DNA from: Desulfurococcales archaeon
GTDB taxonomy: Archaea > Thermoproteota > Thermoprotei_A > Sulfolobales > Desulfurococcaceae
Length of the DNA: 7,573 nucleotides
Assembly (NCBI GenBank): GCA_015521265.1
Contig: WAON01000233.1
Coordinates: 1 to 7,573, forward strand
Direction: 5' to 3'
In this document: one piece after another, positions 5,904-7,573 of the stretch
How the letters are laid out: each line of letters begins with the position of its first letter
How positions within the stretch are numbered: position 1 is the stretch's first letter
The notes under the pieces: generated by a model
Seen by the model: the letters and a program-made list of their open reading frames with translations, nothing else
Told to the model about the DNA's origin: nothing
Database searches by the model: none
Translations under genes and position numbers: made by a program

Positions 5904-7573
5904 TTGGACCCATATATTAGGACGATTTTACTAATGTTGATAAATATAGTAGTTGCATATGTTATAAGTGTACTTCGTACATCATATAATCCAGTAGCAT
6001 TAATTCCAGAAATAAACGTCTTAATACCATTAATAACTACCTATATAGTCTTAATAACTATAAGCATAATTTTAACAGAATCCTATATTCTCGGGATAAT
6101 TAATTCAATTATACTAACCGGAATTCTCGGAGGCTTAGTAATAGGTTATTATATTGTATCCCTTATAGCATCTCTAATAATTGTTAAGAAGTATCAGAAA
6201 TACGACTCGGTACTATCTCTGACAATTAGAGAATTAAAATTGAAACCGGATATTGGTGTTATATTTCATAATTTAGCTACTTACTTTGCATCATTATCTC
6301 TCACGTTATTTGTAACCGGATACATTAGCTCTTCCATTAATACAGTTTTTAGAATAGATACACAGATAATCCTACTCCCCCTACTACTACTAGCCTCTAT
6401 AATACCGGTTCTTCTATTTCACGAAGTAGAATTAATTACATTAGCAGGTTTATGTAGTGGATTAGGACTATATGGTTTAATCCCATTAACATACATCATC
6501 ACACACAAGTTATCCCATACAATGATGCAATACCAGGTAAGAAGCGAGAAGGGTATTGGGCTAGGGTTAATGAAAGCCATTCTAAAACACGGTTATCCAT
6601 CAAGAACCTATATTAGAGATAAGATAAAGAGAGATAGGGTGCAATGGTACTGGGAAAAAACTTCTGGTGTTTTAAAAGTTGATCTTGACGAGTTACCGAA
6701 TAACCACTTCGTAATTGTCGGCGCTAGTGGTATGGGTAAGTCTAGGCTTGCTAAAAACATTATTCTACAAACATACACCTATTACAAGTACAACTTCATA
6801 GTACTCGACCCGCATGGCGAATACGGTGATTTAGCCGAAGTACTGCCCAATACATTAATCATAGATGCATCGAATACATCCCTTAACCCCTTAGAATTGA
6901 AAGGTAGTGATCCGGGGCAAAGAGCACATCAATTATCTTACACTATACAATCACTATTCAAACTCGGCCCTCTCCAGAGGCAGATCATAGAAGAAATAAT
7001 TATTGAAACATATAAGAAGAAAGGTATCTTCCCCGAAGAACAAGGGACTTGGAATTATAAACCTCCAACATTTAGGGATGTCCTAGGTACAGCTATGCTA
7101 ATGGCTAAAGACGATGAACTAGTGAAGAGAGTCATACCTTACCTAAAAGTTTTATCTACAAGAGTCTTCTCCGGGAACCAGTTAAGTATGAGTGAAATCC
7201 TCTCTAAGCCCACAATTATACAGTTAAACAGGCTATCAAGCGATTATGTTAGGATTCTATATATGGATACACTCCTTCATAAATTACTAAATACTATGTA
7301 TAGTGAACGTGGAATAAATAAACAAATAGTTGTTATTGATGAAGCCCATCAGATATTTCGAAGAGGCGGTGGAAGAGTCCTTGCATCTAGATTATTAATG
7401 GAAAGTAGGAAGTATGGGCTTGGCTTTATAATTATTACACAGCAAGCACTCGCATTAACAGATGCGGTTTACCAGAATGCATCTGTTAAAGTAGTTTTCA
7501 ATACGAGTGAGCCTAGAAACCTAGAATACGTCTCAAAATTGTTGGGAGGTTTAAGTGAACGATCAAAAATAAA
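5904..7573 (+). CDS. Membrane-anchored HerA/VirB4-type ATPase (DUF87-like; C-terminus cut by window edge)
   Basis: The frame is open from 5850 to the window end, giving 556 residues from TTG 5904 (546 from ATG 5934). I chose TTG 5904 because it completes the first membrane helix (8-24, preceded by Arg6) and has AAGGT 8 nt upstream; ATG 5934 leaves only 14 hydrophobic residues and remains a real alternative. About six membrane segments follow: 8-24, 39-57, 61-94 (long, perhaps two), 119-140, 154-172 and 177-200. A basic linker (about 212-250) leads to the ATPase: Walker A GASGMGKS (273-280), DPHGEY (302-307, typical of HerA/VirB4/FtsK-like ATPases), Walker B VVIDEAH (476-482) and TQQ (512-514). 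The usual N-terminal HAS barrel of HerA is not evident before the Walker A. Such ATPases form hexamers that move DNA or protein, here with energy from ATP at the cytoplasmic face of the membrane. Crenarchaeal CedB, of the Ced DNA-import system, is the closest functional comparison I can offer; other conjugation or secretion motors are possible. Confidence 0.85.
   Translation, partial: MDPYIRTILLMLINIVVAYVISVLRTSYNPVALIPEINVLIPLITTYIVLITISIILTESYILGIINSIILTGILGGLVIGYYIVSLIASLIIVKKYQKYDSVLSLTIRELKLKPDIGVIFHNLATYFASLSLTLFVTGYISSSINTVFRIDTQIILLPLLLLASIIPVLLFHEVELITLAGLCSGLGLYGLIPLTYIITHKLSHTMMQYQVRSEKGIGLGLMKAILKHGYPSRTYIRDKIKRDRVQWYWEKTSGVLKVDLDELPNNHFVIVGASGMGKSRLAKNIILQTYTYYKYNFIVLDPHGEYGDLAEVLPNTLIIDASNTSLNPLELKGSDPGQRAHQLSYTIQSLFKLGPLQRQIIEEIIIETYKKKGIFPEEQGTWNYKPPTFRDVLGTAMLMAKDDELVKRVIPYLKVLSTRVFSGNQLSMSEILSKPTIIQLNRLSSDYVRILYMDTLLHKLLNTMYSERGINKQIVVIDEAHQIFRRGGGRVLASRLLMESRKYGLGFIIITQQALALTDAVYQNASVKVVFNTSEPRNLEYVSKLLGGLSERSKI

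Noticed and set aside
5872..5936. Frameshift joining the leader ORF to the HerA-like protein
   Set aside because: The HerA frame is open on its own with a plausible membrane helix and two usable starts, so no frameshift is needed.
5904..7573. Canonical HerA of the HerA-NurA DNA-repair pair
   Set aside because: The N-terminal region is multi-spanning membrane protein instead of a HAS barrel, and the visible neighbour is an Lhr-like helicase, not nurA, mre11 or rad50.
1..7573. CRISPR array, tRNA/rRNA genes, insertion sequences or long repeats
   Set aside because: I looked for regularly spaced repeats, cloverleaf-like segments, transposase motifs and terminal inverted repeats and found none; both intergenic regions are under about 260 bp.

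Overview
The window looks like chromosomal DNA from a hyperthermophilic crenarchaeon, most likely of the Desulfurococcales; a Staphylothermus-like genome is my best guess from memory of the lineage, not from a search. The evidence is an A+T-rich base composition, heavy use of AGG/AGA and ATA codons, TATA-type promoter elements instead of -35/-10 boxes, GGTG-type ribosome sites, a TTG start, and a set of archaeal protein families (an Lhr-like helicase with a zinc ribbon, a PP-loop/ferredoxin fusion and a HerA-type ATPase).

There are four protein genes, two of them cut by the window edges. (1) 757 to 1 on the minus strand is the N-terminal 252 residues of a secreted, asparagine-rich, probably glycosylated surface protein. 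(2) 758-1008 is a divergent intergenic region with a promoter for each side and a perfect 14-bp palindrome. (3) 1009-2982 on the plus strand encodes a 657-residue PAPS-reductase-like PP-loop protein with an APS-reductase-type Fe-S cysteine set and a C-terminal 2x[4Fe-4S] ferredoxin domain. (4) 2985-5777 on the minus strand encodes a 930-residue Lhr-like superfamily 2 helicase, convergent with gene 3 and separated from it by only 2 bp. (5) About 5778-5903 is a second divergent promoter region. (6) 5904 (or 5934) to the window end on the plus strand is a HerA/VirB4-type ATPase preceded by about six membrane segments, and it continues beyond the window.

The genes alternate in strand, so this is not one operon and no shared pathway is evident. 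The most unusual item is the membrane-anchored HerA-type ATPase, which has the look of a DNA- or protein-translocation motor and can be compared with the crenarchaeal Ced DNA-exchange apparatus. The second is the PP-loop protein, in which all 12 cysteines fall in predicted Fe-S motifs and none is left to act as the catalytic thiol of a true APS/PAPS reductase. The third is the helicase, whose motif II reads DEFR instead of the DEIH/DExH usual in its family. I saw no tRNA, rRNA, CRISPR array, transposase or long repeat.
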